Part shown: positions 43,685-53,890 of the stretch, piece by piece
How positions within the stretch are numbered: position 1 is the first letter of the stretch
Layout of the letters: every line of letters starts with the position of its first letter
Source of the DNA: Butyricicoccus intestinisimiae
GTDB lineage: Bacteria > Bacillota > Clostridia > Oscillospirales > Butyricicoccaceae
Length of the DNA stretch: 63,173 bases
NCBI RefSeq assembly: GCF_018918345.1
Contig: NZ_JAHLQI010000009.1
Coordinates: 1 to 63,173 of the forward strand
Direction of reading: 5' to 3'
Translations under genes and position numbers: made by a program
The notes under the pieces: generated by a model
What the model saw: the letters and a program-made list of their open reading frames with translations, nothing else
Databases searched by the model: none
What the model was told of the DNA's origin: nothing

Positions 43685-44803
43685 ATGGGAAACTTTTTCG
43701 GAATTATTATTGTAAGACCGCTGGGTCTGATTCTGATGGCGATTTGGTCGCTGGTTCAGAACTATGGCTTGGCTCTCATTCTGTTTACGCTGATTGTAAA
43801 GCTCATCCTTCTGCCGTTTATGTACAAGCAGAAAAAGGGCATGAAGAAGATGAATCTGGTGCAGGCGGAATCCGCTGCAATCCAGAAGCGCTATGCGCGC
43901 AACAGAGAAAAAATGAACGAGGAAATGCAGAAGCTGTATGAGCGCGAGGGCGTGAACCCGATGGGCTCCTGCCTGCTTTCCTTTATCACGCTGCCGATTA
44001 TGATGGCTCTGTACTATGCAGTGCGTCAGCCGATGAAGTACATGATGGGTCTGTCCAACGACACGATCGAGGCGATCGCAAAGGTGTTGGGCACAACCTA
44101 TGACAGTCACTCTGTCTCCGGTCAGATTCAGCTGGCAAAGATGGTTCACGAGAACTGGGACAAGGTCGCAGACTTTGCCACCAAGGGTCTGGTAAACATC
44201 GACTTTAATTTCCTCGGCATTGACCTGTCTGCGATTCCGCAGTTTTCGCATCTGGATATCCTGTGGCTGATCCCGATTCTGTCTGGCGGCACAGCGCTGA
44301 TTTCTTCTCTCGTTATGAGAAAGACCCAGAACATGCAGAACCCGAATGCACAGCAGAACCAGAGTGCACAGATGAACTCCACCATGAACACCATGCTGAT
44401 TATTATGCCGCTGATGTCCGTGTGGATTGCATTCACCCTGCCGGCATCTATGGGTATCTACTGGACGGTGAACAACCTGTTTACCGTTGCGCAGGAGCTG
44501 GTGCTGACTTGGTATATCCTCAAGTTTGACAAGGCTGAGGACGACGAAGAGACCAAGGCACGCAAGCGCCGTGAGGCTGCACACAAGCTCAAGCTGGAAG
44601 AACAGGCGAAGGAGAAACAGGAAGCCGGAGAGCAGACCGAGTACCGCGGTGCAAAGGCTGCAAATGTTTCCAAGAAGAAGCTCAAGGCATATCAGGCAGA
44701 GATCCAGAAGGAAAAAGACAAGGAAACTGCTGCTCGTGCTGCGCAGATCAAGGCAGAAAAAGAAGCTGCCCGCCAAGCTGGCAAGCAGATTGACGACGAG
44801 TAA
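43685..44803 (+). CDS. yidC: Membrane protein insertase YidC/Oxa1
   Basis: A 372-residue insertase of the Gram-positive type, without the large periplasmic domain. Five membrane segments are visible, with the conserved LILFTLIVKLILLPF (about 30-45) and the later MSVWIAFTLPASMGIYWTVNNLFTVAQ. The cytoplasmic C-terminal tail (about 280-372) is long, highly charged and coiled-coil-like, as in ribosome-binding YidC tails. The ATG at 43685 has GGAGG 5-6 nt upstream; a TTG four codons earlier is excluded by that site. No lipobox is present. Confidence 0.93.
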   Translation: MGNFFGIIIVRPLGLILMAIWSLVQNYGLALILFTLIVKLILLPFMYKQKKGMKKMNLVQAESAAIQKRYARNREKMNEEMQKLYEREGVNPMGSCLLSFITLPIMMALYYAVRQPMKYMMGLSNDTIEAIAKVLGTTYDSHSVSGQIQLAKMVHENWDKVADFATKGLVNIDFNFLGIDLSAIPQFSHLDILWLIPILSGGTALISSLVMRKTQNMQNPNAQQNQSAQMNSTMNTMLIIMPLMSVWIAFTLPASMGIYWTVNNLFTVAQELVLTWYILKFDKAEDDEETKARKRREAAHKLKLEEQAKEKQEAGEQTEYRGAKAANVSKKKLKAYQAEIQKEKDKETAARAAQIKAEKEAARQAGKQIDDE

Positions 44804-44821
44804 AAGGACGGAAATACACGT

Positions 44822-45517
44822 ATGACGAAGTATATTGAAAAACAGGCCGCAACCATTGATGAGGCTGTTCAGCTGGCACTCGATGAGTTACAGATGGATC
44901 GTGACAGCGTCAGCGTTGAGGTTCTGGAAAAGGGAAAGAGCGGATTCTTCGGCATCGGTGCCGTTCCGGCACGTGTCCGCGTATCGTATGAAGAATCTAC
45001 CCCGGAGAGCGAGGCAAAGGACTTTGTAGACGGTCTGCTGCAGCGCATGGGCATCCAGGGCGAAGCATTCCCGTCCGTCAAAGAGGATGGACAGATTATT
45101 CTGGACATCCGCGGCGAGGATATGGGCGCAGTGATCGGCCGCAGAGGCGATACACTGGATGCCATTCAGTACCTCACTTCCCTGACCATCAACCGCGGAA
45201 AAGAAGAGCACATCCGCATTGCGATTGACACCGAGGGATACCGCGCAAAGCGCGAGGAATCTCTCCAGCGTCTGGCGCGCAAAATGGCAGGTAAGGTGCT
45301 GAAGTACCGCAAGAACATGACATTGGAACCGATGAATCCGTATGAGCGCCGCATCATTCATGCAACGCTTCAGGATTATAAGGGCGTAACGACTTACTCC
45401 ACCGGCACGGAGCCGAACCGTCGTGTCGTTGTTGCGATGGAACGCGGCGCAAGACCGCAGCGCAGCGGCGGATACCGTTCGAGAACACCGCGTCCGCGCA
45501 GAAATGACGCGGAGTAA
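44822..45517 (+). CDS. khpB: RNA-binding protein KhpB (Jag)
   Basis: A 231-residue protein with three parts: an N-terminal Jag domain (1-55; KSGFFGIGAVPARV), a type II KH domain (about 75-155; GAVIGRRGDTLDAIQYLTSL carries the GxxG loop), and an R3H domain (about 160-210; MNPYERRIIHATLQ). It binds RNA and, with KhpA, affects cell division and elongation in other Firmicutes. The C-terminal tail is Arg-rich. It follows yidC by 18 bp, the usual order. Confidence 0.93.
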   Translation: MTKYIEKQAATIDEAVQLALDELQMDRDSVSVEVLEKGKSGFFGIGAVPARVRVSYEESTPESEAKDFVDGLLQRMGIQGEAFPSVKEDGQIILDIRGEDMGAVIGRRGDTLDAIQYLTSLTINRGKEEHIRIAIDTEGYRAKREESLQRLARKMAGKVLKYRKNMTLEPMNPYERRIIHATLQDYKGVTTYSTGTEPNRRVVVAMERGARPQRSGGYRSRTPRPRRNDAE

Positions 45518-45549
45518 GCATCGCGGATAGAAATGAGGTCGATGATGTT

Positions 45550-46917
45550 ATGAGCAAGACCATTGCCGCAGTCGCGACAGGGCCTGCTGCCGGACCGATT
45601 GGAATCATCCGCGTCTCCGGACCTCAAACCCTTGCGATTGTTGATACAATTTTTACCCCGCAGGGCGGCGGGGCGCTGTCTGAGCGCCCAAACCGCCTGC
45701 TTACCTACGGTGCCCTGCACAGCCGAGACGGCAAGGTCATTGACCACTGTCTGTGCTGTGTGATGCATGCACCGAATTCCTACACGGGAGAGGACATGGC
45801 GGAAATCCAGTGCCATGGCTCCCCTGCCGTGCTGTCTGAGACGCTGTCTGCGCTGTTTGCAAAGGGCGCCGTACAGGCAGAACCCGGCGAATTTACCCGA
45901 CGGGCGTTTCTCGCCGGCAAAATGGACTTGTCCGGCGCCGAAGCGGTGCACGATTTGGTGACAGCCGTGACGACACAGGCGGCGGAAAACGCCGCCGCGC
46001 AGCTGGACGGTGTTGTCGGAACCCATATCTTTGAGATTCGGCAGCAGCTGGTCGATTTGGTGGCGGAATTTTTGGCGGTTGTCGATTATCCGGACGAAGA
46101 AATTGACTCGCATTTGTTTGACAGTGCGTGCGAAATTCTGCATCGGGCGACCAGTGAGCTGTACGACATGGCGGAGACCTATGAGCGCGGACGTATTTTG
46201 CGCGAGGGCATTCCGTGTGCCATTCTTGGCAGACCGAATGCCGGCAAGTCCTCCCTGCTCAATGCACTGGCGGGCGTAGACCGCGCCATCGTCACGAACA
46301 TTCCGGGTACAACCCGCGATGTCATTGAAGAAACCATCCGAATCGGCGCGGTTGTTCTGCGTCTGTATGATACCGCAGGCCTGCGCGATACGCAGGATCC
46401 GGTGGAAAAGATGGGCATTGACCGCGCGATGAAGCAGGCACAGGCGTCGTCGCTGATTCTCGCCGTGTTTGATTCCAGTGACCACATTTCCGATGATGAT
46501 TTGATGGTTATTGCGCGCACACACGGCAAACGGACGATTGCCGTCCTCAACAAGAGTGATTTGCCGTCCGAGCTGGACGTGCAGAACATTCAGCGGCATT
46601 TCGACTACGTTGTGTCCGTCAGCGCCAAAACCGGCGAAGGACTGCAGGAATTATATGATTTGATTCCGAAGGTGGTCGGCATGGACGGCATGAGCTTTGA
46701 CGGAAGCACAATTACCAATGCGCGGCAGGCTGCTGCCCTAGTACGGGCGGCGGAACGCTGCGAGGAGGCATTTGTCGCAGCCCAGCTCGGCATGACGCCG
46801 GATGCAATTGTCATGGACGCAGAGGGCGCCATTGCGGCTCTCGGTGAGATTACCGGACAGACCGTCCGCGATGACATTGTATCTACCATTTTTTCGAAGT
46901 TCTGCGTGGGAAAATAA
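45550..46917 (+). CDS. mnmE: tRNA modification GTPase MnmE
   Basis: A 455-residue GTPase that with MnmG makes cmnm5U34 in tRNA. The N-terminal formyl-THF-binding domain begins IAAVATGPAAGPIGIIRVSGP. The central G domain (about 215-370) has G1 GRPNAGKSS, G3 DTAGLRD and G4 NKSD. It ends in the catalytic FCVGK (normally C-[IV]-G-K). Length is normal. Confidence 0.96.
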   Translation: MSKTIAAVATGPAAGPIGIIRVSGPQTLAIVDTIFTPQGGGALSERPNRLLTYGALHSRDGKVIDHCLCCVMHAPNSYTGEDMAEIQCHGSPAVLSETLSALFAKGAVQAEPGEFTRRAFLAGKMDLSGAEAVHDLVTAVTTQAAENAAAQLDGVVGTHIFEIRQQLVDLVAEFLAVVDYPDEEIDSHLFDSACEILHRATSELYDMAETYERGRILREGIPCAILGRPNAGKSSLLNALAGVDRAIVTNIPGTTRDVIEETIRIGAVVLRLYDTAGLRDTQDPVEKMGIDRAMKQAQASSLILAVFDSSDHISDDDLMVIARTHGKRTIAVLNKSDLPSELDVQNIQRHFDYVVSVSAKTGEGLQELYDLIPKVVGMDGMSFDGSTITNARQAAALVRAAERCEEAFVAAQLGMTPDAIVMDAEGAIAALGEITGQTVRDDIVSTIFSKFCVGK

Positions 46918-46928
46918 TTGGGAATGGC

Positions 46929-46974
46929 TGCCATTCCGGATGGAAAATTTCTGTCCGGAATGGCGTTTTTTCAC
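46929..46974 (+). terminator. Terminator after mnmE
   Basis: Perfect 11-bp stem GCCATTCCGGA/TCCGGAATGGC followed by a T run. It makes mnmG a separate transcript. Confidence 0.9.
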
Positions 46975-47042
46975 GGCATTTTTCGACAGCAAATGCTTGC
47001 GCTGTCCGGCGTGCTAATAAGTTTTGCACATTTTACACAGAG

Positions 47043-47160
47043 TTATCAACAGAAAGCACGACCAGACGACGGAGATGTTTGACGGATTAGGAAAATTTTC
47101 GACATTATTTTTGGTGAATTTGCTAGAGTTATACACAGTGTTATCCACAGTTGTGGATAA
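47043..47160. other. DnaA-box cluster in the mnmE-mnmG gap
   Basis: TTATCAACA (47043-47051), TTATACACA (47129-47137), TTATCCACA (47141-47149) and inverted TGTGGATAA (47152-47160), the last three almost touching, within AT-rich sequence. Three are perfect TTATNCACA matches. The cluster is about 5 kb from the main origin. The remaining gap to 47355 shows no gene. Confidence 0.75.
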
Positions 47161-47355
47161 CAAACGATAGCCGACGCAATAGAATGCGGTGTGTGCCTTG
47201 ACCCGCTTTCCATTCTATGCTATGCTAAAATATCTGGAATTGCGCACTTTTGCCAGTACACAACAACGAACACAATAAGATGCACGGCATCTTTTGATAC
47301 ATATAAATACTATAAGAATAAAACATTATGAACTATACGGAAAGGAATGATATTC

Positions 47356-49242
47356 GTGCAATTTTTAGCTGGAACTGTAGACGTTGCAGTCATCGGTGCC
47401 GGTCATGCGGGCATCGAGGCGGCACTGGCGAGCGCACGACTGGGACTGAAAACCATTGTTTTTTCCATCAATTTGGATGCCGTCGGCAATATGCCATGTA
47501 ATCCCGCCATTGGCGGCACGGCAAAGGGACATTTGGTGCGTGAAATTGATGCGCTGGGCGGCGAAATGGGACGTGCAGCGGATGCGGCGTGTATTCAGTA
47601 TCGTCTGCTCAACCGCGGCAAGGGCCCTGCCGTGCACTCGCTGCGTGCACAGGCAGACCGTGCGCAATACAGAGAGTATATGAAGCATGTGCTCGAAAAG
47701 CAGGAAAACCTCATGCTCAAGCAAGCGGAGATTGTAGACATTACAACAGAAAACGGTGCTGTCACCGGTGTGACCACGCGAACCGGCGCACATTATGACG
47801 CCAAGGCGGTCATCGTCGCCACGGGCACGTATTTGCAGGGCAGAATTATCATCGGTGATATGTTCTATGACGGCGGTCCGGACGGCATGTTTGCCGCCAT
47901 TGGCCTGACGGATTCTCTGCGCAAAATGGGCTTAAATCTCATGCGCTTTAAGACGGGTACCCCGCCGCGCGTCAATCGCCGCAGCATTGATTTCAGCGAA
48001 TTGGAAGTGCAGGAGGGCGAAAAAGACTGTATTCCGTTCTCGTTTGAGACCGAGCATGTGCCGGAAAACCGTGCGGTGTGCCACCTGACTTACACCAATG
48101 CGACTACGCATGAGGTCATTCGCGACAATCTGAGCCGTTCTCCGCTGTATTCCGGCAAGGTAGAGGGCATTGGCCCGCGCTATTGCCCGTCTATTGAGGA
48201 TAAAGTGGTGCGGTTTGCGGATAAGCCGCGTCACCAGCTGTTTATTGAGCCGATGGGCTTAAACACGGAAGAAATGTACATTCAGGGCTTCTCCTCCTCC
48301 ATGCCGGAAGATGTACAGCTGGATATGCTGCATACCATCAAGGGCTTGGAACATGCGGAGGTCATGCGTCCGGCGTATGCCATTGAGTACGACTGCATTG
48401 ACCCGCTGGAGCTGCTTCCGACGCTGGAAACCAAGAAGATTCACGGTTTGTACGGCGCCGGTCAGTTTAACGGCTCCTCCGGCTATGAAGAAGCGGGTGC
48501 ACAAGGTCTGGTCGCCGGCATCAATGCCGCGCTCAAGCTCAAGGGAGAACCGCCGATGATTCTGGATCGCGCCGATGGGTATATTGGCACGCTGGTCGAT
48601 GATCTCGTGACCTGCGGTACCAAGGAGCCGTACCGCATGATGACTTCGCGCAGTGAGTATCGCCTGATTCTGCGGCAGGACAATGCAGATGAGCGGTTGG
48701 TTGGCATTGGCACCCGTGTCGGGCTGAATTCGCAGGAACGCTGGGAAAAAGTACAGCGCAAATATGCCGCCGTCCAGCAGGAGATTGACCGTGTGGAACA
48801 CGTCAATTTGGCGCCATCAGACGTCTTACAGGATTTCTTAAAACAGCATCACAGCACACCACTCAAATCCGGATGTAAGTTGTCTGACCTCGTCCGCAGA
48901 CCGGAACTGAAATATGATGCCCTCGCTCCGTTTGATCCGGAACGTCCGACGTTATCCAAAGAGATTCGCGAGCAGGTCGAAATTCGCATCAAATATGAAG
49001 GCTATATCAAACGACAGCTGCGCGATGTGGAACAGTTCCGCAAGCTGGAAAGCCGCCCGCTGCCTACGGATTTGGATTACACACAAATTTCATCGCTTCG
49101 TCTGGAGGCCAGACAAAAGCTGCAGCAGGTACATCCGTTGAATTTTGGACAGGCATCGCGCATTTCCGGTGTGAGTCCGGCGGATATTACCGCCTTGATG
49201 ATCGTCACAGAGATGATGGAAAAGGAGAAAAAGAATGACTGA
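47356..49242 (+). CDS. mnmG: tRNA uridine-34 carboxymethylaminomethyl enzyme MnmG (GidA)
   Basis: About 628 residues. FAD-binding GxGxxG motif as [21 protein letters not shown] near the N-terminus, followed by the family motifs [21 protein letters not shown] and [11 protein letters not shown]. The C-terminal helical domain binds MnmE. The GTG at 47356 is favoured by AAAGGA 8-9 nt upstream; the in-frame ATG at 47347 overlaps that site. Its last 8 bp overlap rsmG. Confidence 0.95.
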   Translation: MQFLAGTVDVAVIGAGHAGIEAALASARLGLKTIVFSINLDAVGNMPCNPAIGGTAKGHLVREIDALGGEMGRAADAACIQYRLLNRGKGPAVHSLRAQADRAQYREYMKHVLEKQENLMLKQAEIVDITTENGAVTGVTTRTGAHYDAKAVIVATGTYLQGRIIIGDMFYDGGPDGMFAAIGLTDSLRKMGLNLMRFKTGTPPRVNRRSIDFSELEVQEGEKDCIPFSFETEHVPENRAVCHLTYTNATTHEVIRDNLSRSPLYSGKVEGIGPRYCPSIEDKVVRFADKPRHQLFIEPMGLNTEEMYIQGFSSSMPEDVQLDMLHTIKGLEHAEVMRPAYAIEYDCIDPLELLPTLETKKIHGLYGAGQFNGSSGYEEAGAQGLVAGINAALKLKGEPPMILDRADGYIGTLVDDLVTCGTKEPYRMMTSRSEYRLILRQDNADERLVGIGTRVGLNSQERWEKVQRKYAAVQQEIDRVEHVNLAPSDVLQDFLKQHHSTPLKSGCKLSDLVRRPELKYDALAPFDPERPTLSKEIREQVEIRIKYEGYIKRQLRDVEQFRKLESRPLPTDLDYTQISSLRLEARQKLQQVHPLNFGQASRISGVSPADITALMIVTEMMEKEKKND

Positions 49243-49936
49243 ATTGCTCAAAAACGGCTTTTCTGCCATGAAACTATCGGTTTCTGACGCACAGATTGCC
49301 CAGCTGGAGGATTTTACCGCCCGCATGCTGGAGACCAATAAGGTCATGAATCTCACGCGCATTACCGATCCGAAGGAGATTGCGGAAAAGCATCTGCTCG
49401 ACTGTGCATCCCTGCTGCAGGCAGCGGATTTTTCAAAAAAATCCGTGGTAGATGTCGGCTGCGGCGCGGGCTTTCCGGGCATGCCGCTGCATATTTTGTG
49501 CCCGTCCTGCGAGTTGACGCTGCTCGATTCGCTTGGAAAACGCATTCGTTTTTTGCAGGGATGCATTGATGCGATGAATCTGTCCGATATCGAGGCGGTG
49601 CATGCCCGTGCGGAAGAATTCGCGGCAAAGCATCGCGAGCAGTACGATTTTGCGGTTTCCCGCGCCGTTGCACAGCTCAATGTGCTGGCAGAGCTGTCGC
49701 TTCCGCTCGTCAAGCAGGGCGGCGCGTTTATCGCAATGAAGAGCAAGGACACCGACGAAGAACTGGAGCGTGCAAAGAAAGCCATTTGTTTGCTCGGCGG
49801 AGAAATCGAGAAAATCATCGATTATACGATTCCGCACACCGAAATTACCCACCGCTTGGTGGTTATTCGAAAGAAAAATCACACACCGAAACAATATCCG
49901 CGTCCGTTCCGCAAGATTTCTGCATCCCCGCTGTGA
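49235..49936 (+). CDS. rsmG: 16S rRNA (guanine-527-N7)-methyltransferase
   Basis: A 233-residue SAM methyltransferase (GidB). Motif I is [17 protein letters not shown] (about 71-87); [22 protein letters not shown] and [19 protein letters not shown] are family-specific. It modifies G527 of 16S rRNA near the streptomycin site. It overlaps mnmG, and its stop codon lies one base before the first parS site. Confidence 0.94.
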   Translation: MTELLKNGFSAMKLSVSDAQIAQLEDFTARMLETNKVMNLTRITDPKEIAEKHLLDCASLLQAADFSKKSVVDVGCGAGFPGMPLHILCPSCELTLLDSLGKRIRFLQGCIDAMNLSDIEAVHARAEEFAAKHREQYDFAVSRAVAQLNVLAELSLPLVKQGGAFIAMKSKDTDEELERAKKAICLLGGEIEKIIDYTIPHTEITHRLVVIRKKNHTPKQYPRPFRKISASPL

Positions 49937-49937
49937 T

Positions 49938-49953
49938 TGTTTCACGTGAAACA
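49938..49953. other. parS site 1
   Basis: Perfect TGTTTCACGTGAAACA, the ParB (Spo0J) binding palindrome, immediately after the rsmG stop. Confidence 0.97.
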
Positions 49954-49975
49954 GAGCGGCCGGATGTTTAACACA

Positions 49976-49991
49976 TGTTTCACGTGAAACA
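49976..49991. other. parS site 2
   Basis: Perfect TGTTTCACGTGAAACA, 38 bp from site 1 (start to start). Confidence 0.97.
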
Positions 49992-50049
49992 TACCAAGAA
50001 TCACACGCGTTTCACGCAGAAATTACACACATAAAACGCGGTTTCCCTG

Positions 50050-50078
50050 TTGTTTCACGTGAAACAAAGTGGTATAAT
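50050..50078 (+). promoter_or_regulatory. parAB promoter with parS site 3 inside
   Basis: -35 TTGTTT (50050-50055), 17-nt spacer, -10 TATAAT (50073-50078). A perfect parS (50051-50066) covers most of the -35 and half the spacer, so ParB bound there should block RNA polymerase. Confidence 0.85.
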
Positions 50079-50119
50079 GAATACCGAAAAAGAAGTTATT
50101 CCGGAAAGGAAAATCACGT

Positions 50120-50881
50120 ATGGGAAAAATCATTGCATTTGCAAATCAAAAAGGCGGCGTCGGAAAGACGACAACCGCCGTGAATCTTGCCGCTTCTTTG
50201 GCGGATCAGGGAAAAAAAGTTCTCGTGTGCGATTTTGACCCGCAGGGTAATGCGACTTCCGGTTTTGGTATTGACCCGCGCTCTCTCAAAACCAGTGTGT
50301 ATGAGCTGGTCGTTTGCGATGCGCCGGTGGAAGAAGGAATTATCAAGACCAAGTGGGTCGATGTGATCGGCGCAAATGTCAATCTTGCCGGCGCAGAGAT
50401 CGACATGATTGAAATGGATCGCCGCGAGTATCGGTTGAAGATGGTGCTCGATCAGGTGCGCGAGGAGTATGACTATATCTTCATTGACTGCCCGCCGTCT
50501 CTGGGACTGCTGACACTCAACTCTCTGTGTGCGGCAGATTCGTTTCTGGTGCCGCTGCAGTGCGAGTATTATGCACTGGAGGGTCTGACCCAGCTGATGA
50601 CAACGGTGCGCGCCGTACAGCGCGGACTGAATGAGAATATCCGCATGGAGGGCGTGCTGCTCACCATGTTTGACGGACGCACGAATTTGTCCATTCAGGT
50701 GGTAGAGGAAGTCAAGCGTCACTTTGGCAAGAAGGTCTTTGCGACGGTGGTACCGCGCAACGTCCGCTTGTCCGAGGCACCGAGCCACGGCGAACCGATT
50801 ACCGCGTACGATCGCTACTGCCGCGGTGCGGAAGCGTACATGGCACTGGCACAGGAATTTCTCAGAAGAAATGAAGCGTGA
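50120..50881 (+). CDS. parA: Chromosome-partitioning ATPase ParA (Soj)
   Basis: A 253-residue P-loop ATPase of the MinD/ParA class. The deviant Walker A KGGVGKTTTAVNLAASLA (about 11-28) and FIDCPPSLGLLTLNSL (Walker B) are complete. It has no N-terminal DNA-binding extension, as in chromosomal Soj. It works with ParB on parS to segregate origins and to control DnaA. parB starts 14 bp downstream. Confidence 0.95.
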   Translation: MGKIIAFANQKGGVGKTTTAVNLAASLADQGKKVLVCDFDPQGNATSGFGIDPRSLKTSVYELVVCDAPVEEGIIKTKWVDVIGANVNLAGAEIDMIEMDRREYRLKMVLDQVREEYDYIFIDCPPSLGLLTLNSLCAADSFLVPLQCEYYALEGLTQLMTTVRAVQRGLNENIRMEGVLLTMFDGRTNLSIQVVEEVKRHFGKKVFATVVPRNVRLSEAPSHGEPITAYDRYCRGAEAYMALAQEFLRRNEA

Positions 50882-50895
50882 GAGAGGAGAAACGT

Positions 50896-51795
50896 ATGGC
50901 AAATAAAAGTCTGGGACGCGGTCTCTCCGCATTGTTTGGGGAAGAAAATTTAGATCCGGCCGTGCCGCCGACGAGTGCAGAGCCGATTCGTCCGAAAAAC
51001 GGATTCCGCAATCTGCCGCTCAGACGCATTGAGCCGAACCGCGCACAGCCACGCCGGTCCTTTGATGAAAAGGCATTGCAGGAGCTGGAAAACAGCATTC
51101 GCACGCATGGCGTTCTCGCGCCGATTACGGTTCGGCAGGGCGACAATGGATATTATCAGATTGTAGCTGGCGAGCGCCGCTGGCGTGCGGCACGCCGCGC
51201 AGGATTGGATACCATTCCGGCAATGGTCATTGATGCCGATGAGCAGACCATGATGGAATTGGCACTGATTGAAAACCTGCAGCGCGAGGATCTCAATCCG
51301 ATGGAAGAAGCCGAAGGCTACCGCGCATTGATGGATCAGTTTGGCATGAATCAGGAGACCGTAGCGGCGCGCGTGGGACGTTCGCGTTCTGCGGTTGCCA
51401 ATTGCCTGCGTCTGCTGACGTTGGATGAAGATGTGCGCAAGCTGGTAGAGGAAGGCAGACTGTCCAGCGGCCATGCGCGTGCTGTGCTGTCCATTCAGGA
51501 TGAGAGCAAGCGATTAACCGCGGCGATGAGCATGGTACAGTCCGGCATGTCTGTGCGTCAGGCAGAGGCATACGTCAAAAAACTCAATCAGCCGGCGGAA
51601 AAGAAAACCGAGATGGAAGTACCGAAGGAGTTCCAGCCGGACTACTATGCAGAGGTGGAGCGCAAGCTGGAAGGCTCGCTGGGCCGCCGCGTACAGATTG
51701 ATCATAAAAAGAAAAAAGGAAAGATCACACTGGAATATTACGGTGATGAAGATCTGGAACGGCTGGCAAATGCTCTGGCAGCTGTGACCCTTTGA
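50896..51795 (+). CDS. parB: Chromosome-partitioning protein ParB (Spo0J)
   Basis: About 299 residues. Near the N-terminus is GRGLSALFG, the usual start of ParB and the ParA-stimulating region. The N domain has the CTP/arginine motif GERRWRAARRAGLDTIPAMV. The helix-turn-helix (about 130-190; MNQETVAARVGRSRSAVANCLRLLTL) reads parS. A C-terminal dimerisation domain follows a linker. The ATG at 50896 is chosen for GAGAGGAG upstream. Confidence 0.95.
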   Translation: MANKSLGRGLSALFGEENLDPAVPPTSAEPIRPKNGFRNLPLRRIEPNRAQPRRSFDEKALQELENSIRTHGVLAPITVRQGDNGYYQIVAGERRWRAARRAGLDTIPAMVIDADEQTMMELALIENLQREDLNPMEEAEGYRALMDQFGMNQETVAARVGRSRSAVANCLRLLTLDEDVRKLVEEGRLSSGHARAVLSIQDESKRLTAAMSMVQSGMSVRQAEAYVKKLNQPAEKKTEMEVPKEFQPDYYAEVERKLEGSLGRRVQIDHKKKKGKITLEYYGDEDLERLANALAAVTL

Positions 51796-51807
51796 TGGAG
51801 GCTTGTC

Positions 51808-52395
51808 ATGAGCGAAGAAAAAAAGAACATTCCGCCGGAGAATGATTCGGCACAGAAAAAACCGACGTTGGAAGAGGACATTAAGATTTATGAAGAAGCC
51901 GTGTCTATTGACCGCAGCCGGCAAAAGAGCCGTAGAGTCTTTGTATTCTATATCATCGGTCTGTTTTGCGTAGCACTGGTGCTGATTCTGCTCAGCTATG
52001 TCATGCAGGCGCATGCCAATCAGGAGCTGGAGGCACTGGGTACGCAGCTGACCGAACAGACCGACGCTGCCAACGGTGCAAGAGCAAAAGTGGATCAGCT
52101 GCAGGATTCCATTGATAAACTGCAGGCGGATCTGGCAGAAGCGCAGAAGCAGAATGGAACGCTGACCAAACAGTCAGAAGATGCTGCAAAGAATGCAGAG
52201 GCACTGGATCAGCTGTGGCAGCTGGAAAAGGCATATCAGGACGGGGAAAAAGATACCGCGCGCGAGATCATTGATAAGATGGACGCTGCGTATACGCGGG
52301 ACGCCCTGACGAATGAGACCGCGGCACCGCTGACCGGCTCGGCGGCAAAAGAATATGCAGATATTTGTGATGCGTTGAACGCAGATGAATCATAA
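51808..52395 (+). CDS. Membrane-anchored coiled-coil protein of unknown function
   Basis: A 195-residue protein with one membrane helix (about 44-66; VFVFYIIGLFCVALVLILLSYVM). The N-terminal 40 residues are cytoplasmic, acidic and probably disordered. The outer part is a heptad coiled coil (about 70-125; QELEALGTQLTEQTDAANGARAKVDQLQDSIDKLQADLAEAQKQ), followed by a small helical region. A related short protein between parB and serS occurs in other clostridia, but I cannot name a family. It lies 12 bp after parB with a GGAGG site, so it belongs to the parAB transcript. A role near the origin or division site is possible, not shown. Confidence 0.75.
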   Translation: MSEEKKNIPPENDSAQKKPTLEEDIKIYEEAVSIDRSRQKSRRVFVFYIIGLFCVALVLILLSYVMQAHANQELEALGTQLTEQTDAANGARAKVDQLQDSIDKLQADLAEAQKQNGTLTKQSEDAAKNAEALDQLWQLEKAYQDGEKDTAREIIDKMDAAYTRDALTNETAAPLTGSAAKEYADICDALNADES

Positions 52396-52460
52396 ATTGA
52401 AATAACCATCCATAGCGGGCAAAGCGTCCGCATAGGGGTGTAAGAAAGGAAACATGAATC

Positions 52461-53729
52461 GTGTTAGATGTAAAGTTTATCCGAGAGAATACTGAGAAGT
52501 GCAAGACTCGTCTGGCTATGCGCGGCAAGAGCTATGACGAGGAGATTGATACTGCTCTGGCACTCGACCAGAAGCGCCGTGATATCATCGGCAAGGTTGA
52601 GGCTATGAAGGCGGAGCAGAATAAGGTATCCAAGTCCATCCCGCAGCTCAAGAAGGCTGGTGAGGATGTATCTGCTGTTCTGGCACAGATGAAGGAACTG
52701 AGTCAGGAAGTCAAGGCGCTGGACGCTGAGCAGGCAGAAGTAGAGCAGCAGCTGCATGATACCCTGCTGACCATCCCGAATGTACCGGCAGACAAGGTGC
52801 CGGAGGGTGCAGACGATACCTGCAATCCGGAACTGCGCCGCTGGAGCGAGCCGCGTGCGTTCGATTTCGAGCCGAAGGCACATTGGGACATCGGCAAGGA
52901 TCTGGGCATTCTGGATCCGGACACCGCGGCAAAGGTAACCGGCAGCCGCTTCCATTTCTATAAGGGCATGGGCGCTCGTCTGGAGCGTGCAGTCATTAAC
53001 TACTTCCTGAACACGCATACCGACAACGGCTACACGGAGATTCTGCCGCCGTTCATGGCAAATACCGCGTCTATGACCGGCACCGGTCAGCTGCCGAAGT
53101 TTGCAGAGGATATGTATCATCTGGAAAACACGGATCAGTATCTGATTCCGACGGCTGAGGTTCCGGTAACCAATATGTACCGCGATGATATCATTCCGGC
53201 AGAGCAGCTGCCGATTCGCTATGCAGCATACTCCGCATGCTTCCGCGGTGAGGCAGGCGCAGCAGGCCGTGACGCACGTGGCCTGATTCGTCAGCATCAG
53301 TTCAACAAGGTTGAGCTGGTAAACTTCACCGCACCGGAGGATTCTTGGAATCAGCTGGAGAACCTGACCCACGAGGCAGAAGCTGTTCTGCAGGGTCTGG
53401 GTCTGCCGTACCGTGTCGTTATCCTGTGCACCGGCGATGTAGGCTTCAGCTCTGCATGCACCTATGACATTGAGGTTTGGATGCCGTCTTATGGCCGCTA
53501 TGTAGAGATTTCTTCCTGCTCCAACTTCCTGGATTATCAGGCACGCCGTGCAAACATCCGCTGCCGCAATGAGCAGGGCAAGCCGCAGTACGCGCACACC
53601 CTGAACGGCTCCGGCGTTGCAGTAGGCCGTACTGTAGCAGCCATTCTGGAGAACTACCAGAACGCAGACGGTTCTGTCACCGTTCCGGAAGCTCTGAGAG
53701 GCTTTATGGGCACTGACATTATCAAGTAA
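52461..53729 (+). CDS. serS: Seryl-tRNA synthetase
   Basis: A 422-residue class II synthetase. The N-terminal long coiled-coil arm (about 30-105) reaches the tRNA-Ser variable arm. Motif 2 is visible in [29 protein letters not shown] and motif 3 in [19 protein letters not shown]. It begins with GTG after AAAGGAA. No T-box leader fits in the 65-bp gap upstream. Codon bias is strong. Confidence 0.96.
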   Translation: MLDVKFIRENTEKCKTRLAMRGKSYDEEIDTALALDQKRRDIIGKVEAMKAEQNKVSKSIPQLKKAGEDVSAVLAQMKELSQEVKALDAEQAEVEQQLHDTLLTIPNVPADKVPEGADDTCNPELRRWSEPRAFDFEPKAHWDIGKDLGILDPDTAAKVTGSRFHFYKGMGARLERAVINYFLNTHTDNGYTEILPPFMANTASMTGTGQLPKFAEDMYHLENTDQYLIPTAEVPVTNMYRDDIIPAEQLPIRYAAYSACFRGEAGAAGRDARGLIRQHQFNKVELVNFTAPEDSWNQLENLTHEAEAVLQGLGLPYRVVILCTGDVGFSSACTYDIEVWMPSYGRYVEISSCSNFLDYQARRANIRCRNEQGKPQYAHTLNGSGVAVGRTVAAILENYQNADGSVTVPEALRGFMGTDIIK

Positions 53730-53751
53730 GATAAATCTTTGGTGTAATAGA

Positions 53752-53790
53752 AACCGCGCATCTCCGCAAGCAGAGATGCGCGGCTTTTTC
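53752..53790 (+). terminator. Terminator after serS
   Basis: Perfect 11-bp stem CCGCGCATCTC/GAGATGCGCGG followed by C and five Ts. Confidence 0.95.
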
Positions 53791-53809
53791 GTGCGGAGAA
53801 GAAGGCACG

Positions 53810-53890
53810 TCTCTCCCTCTGGGAGAGATGTCGCGGAGCGACAGAGAGGGATTAGCCATGATATGCATTTGTCAACGTCTTGCCCTCTCA
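53810..53890. repeat. A module plus truncated B module
   Basis: A module at 53810-53850 with linker loop GGA. The distal part of a B module (CCCTCTC at 53883-53889) runs into the stop codon of the leftward peptidoglycan-binding gene. Confidence 0.8.

Noticed and set aside
43097-44776. 559-codon open frame antisense to rnpA-yidD-yidC
   Set aside because: Three well-recognised genes occupy the other strand, and the antisense product has no family resemblance.
52396-52460. T-box leader before serS
   Set aside because: The gap is 65 bp with no terminator hairpin or T-box sequence.
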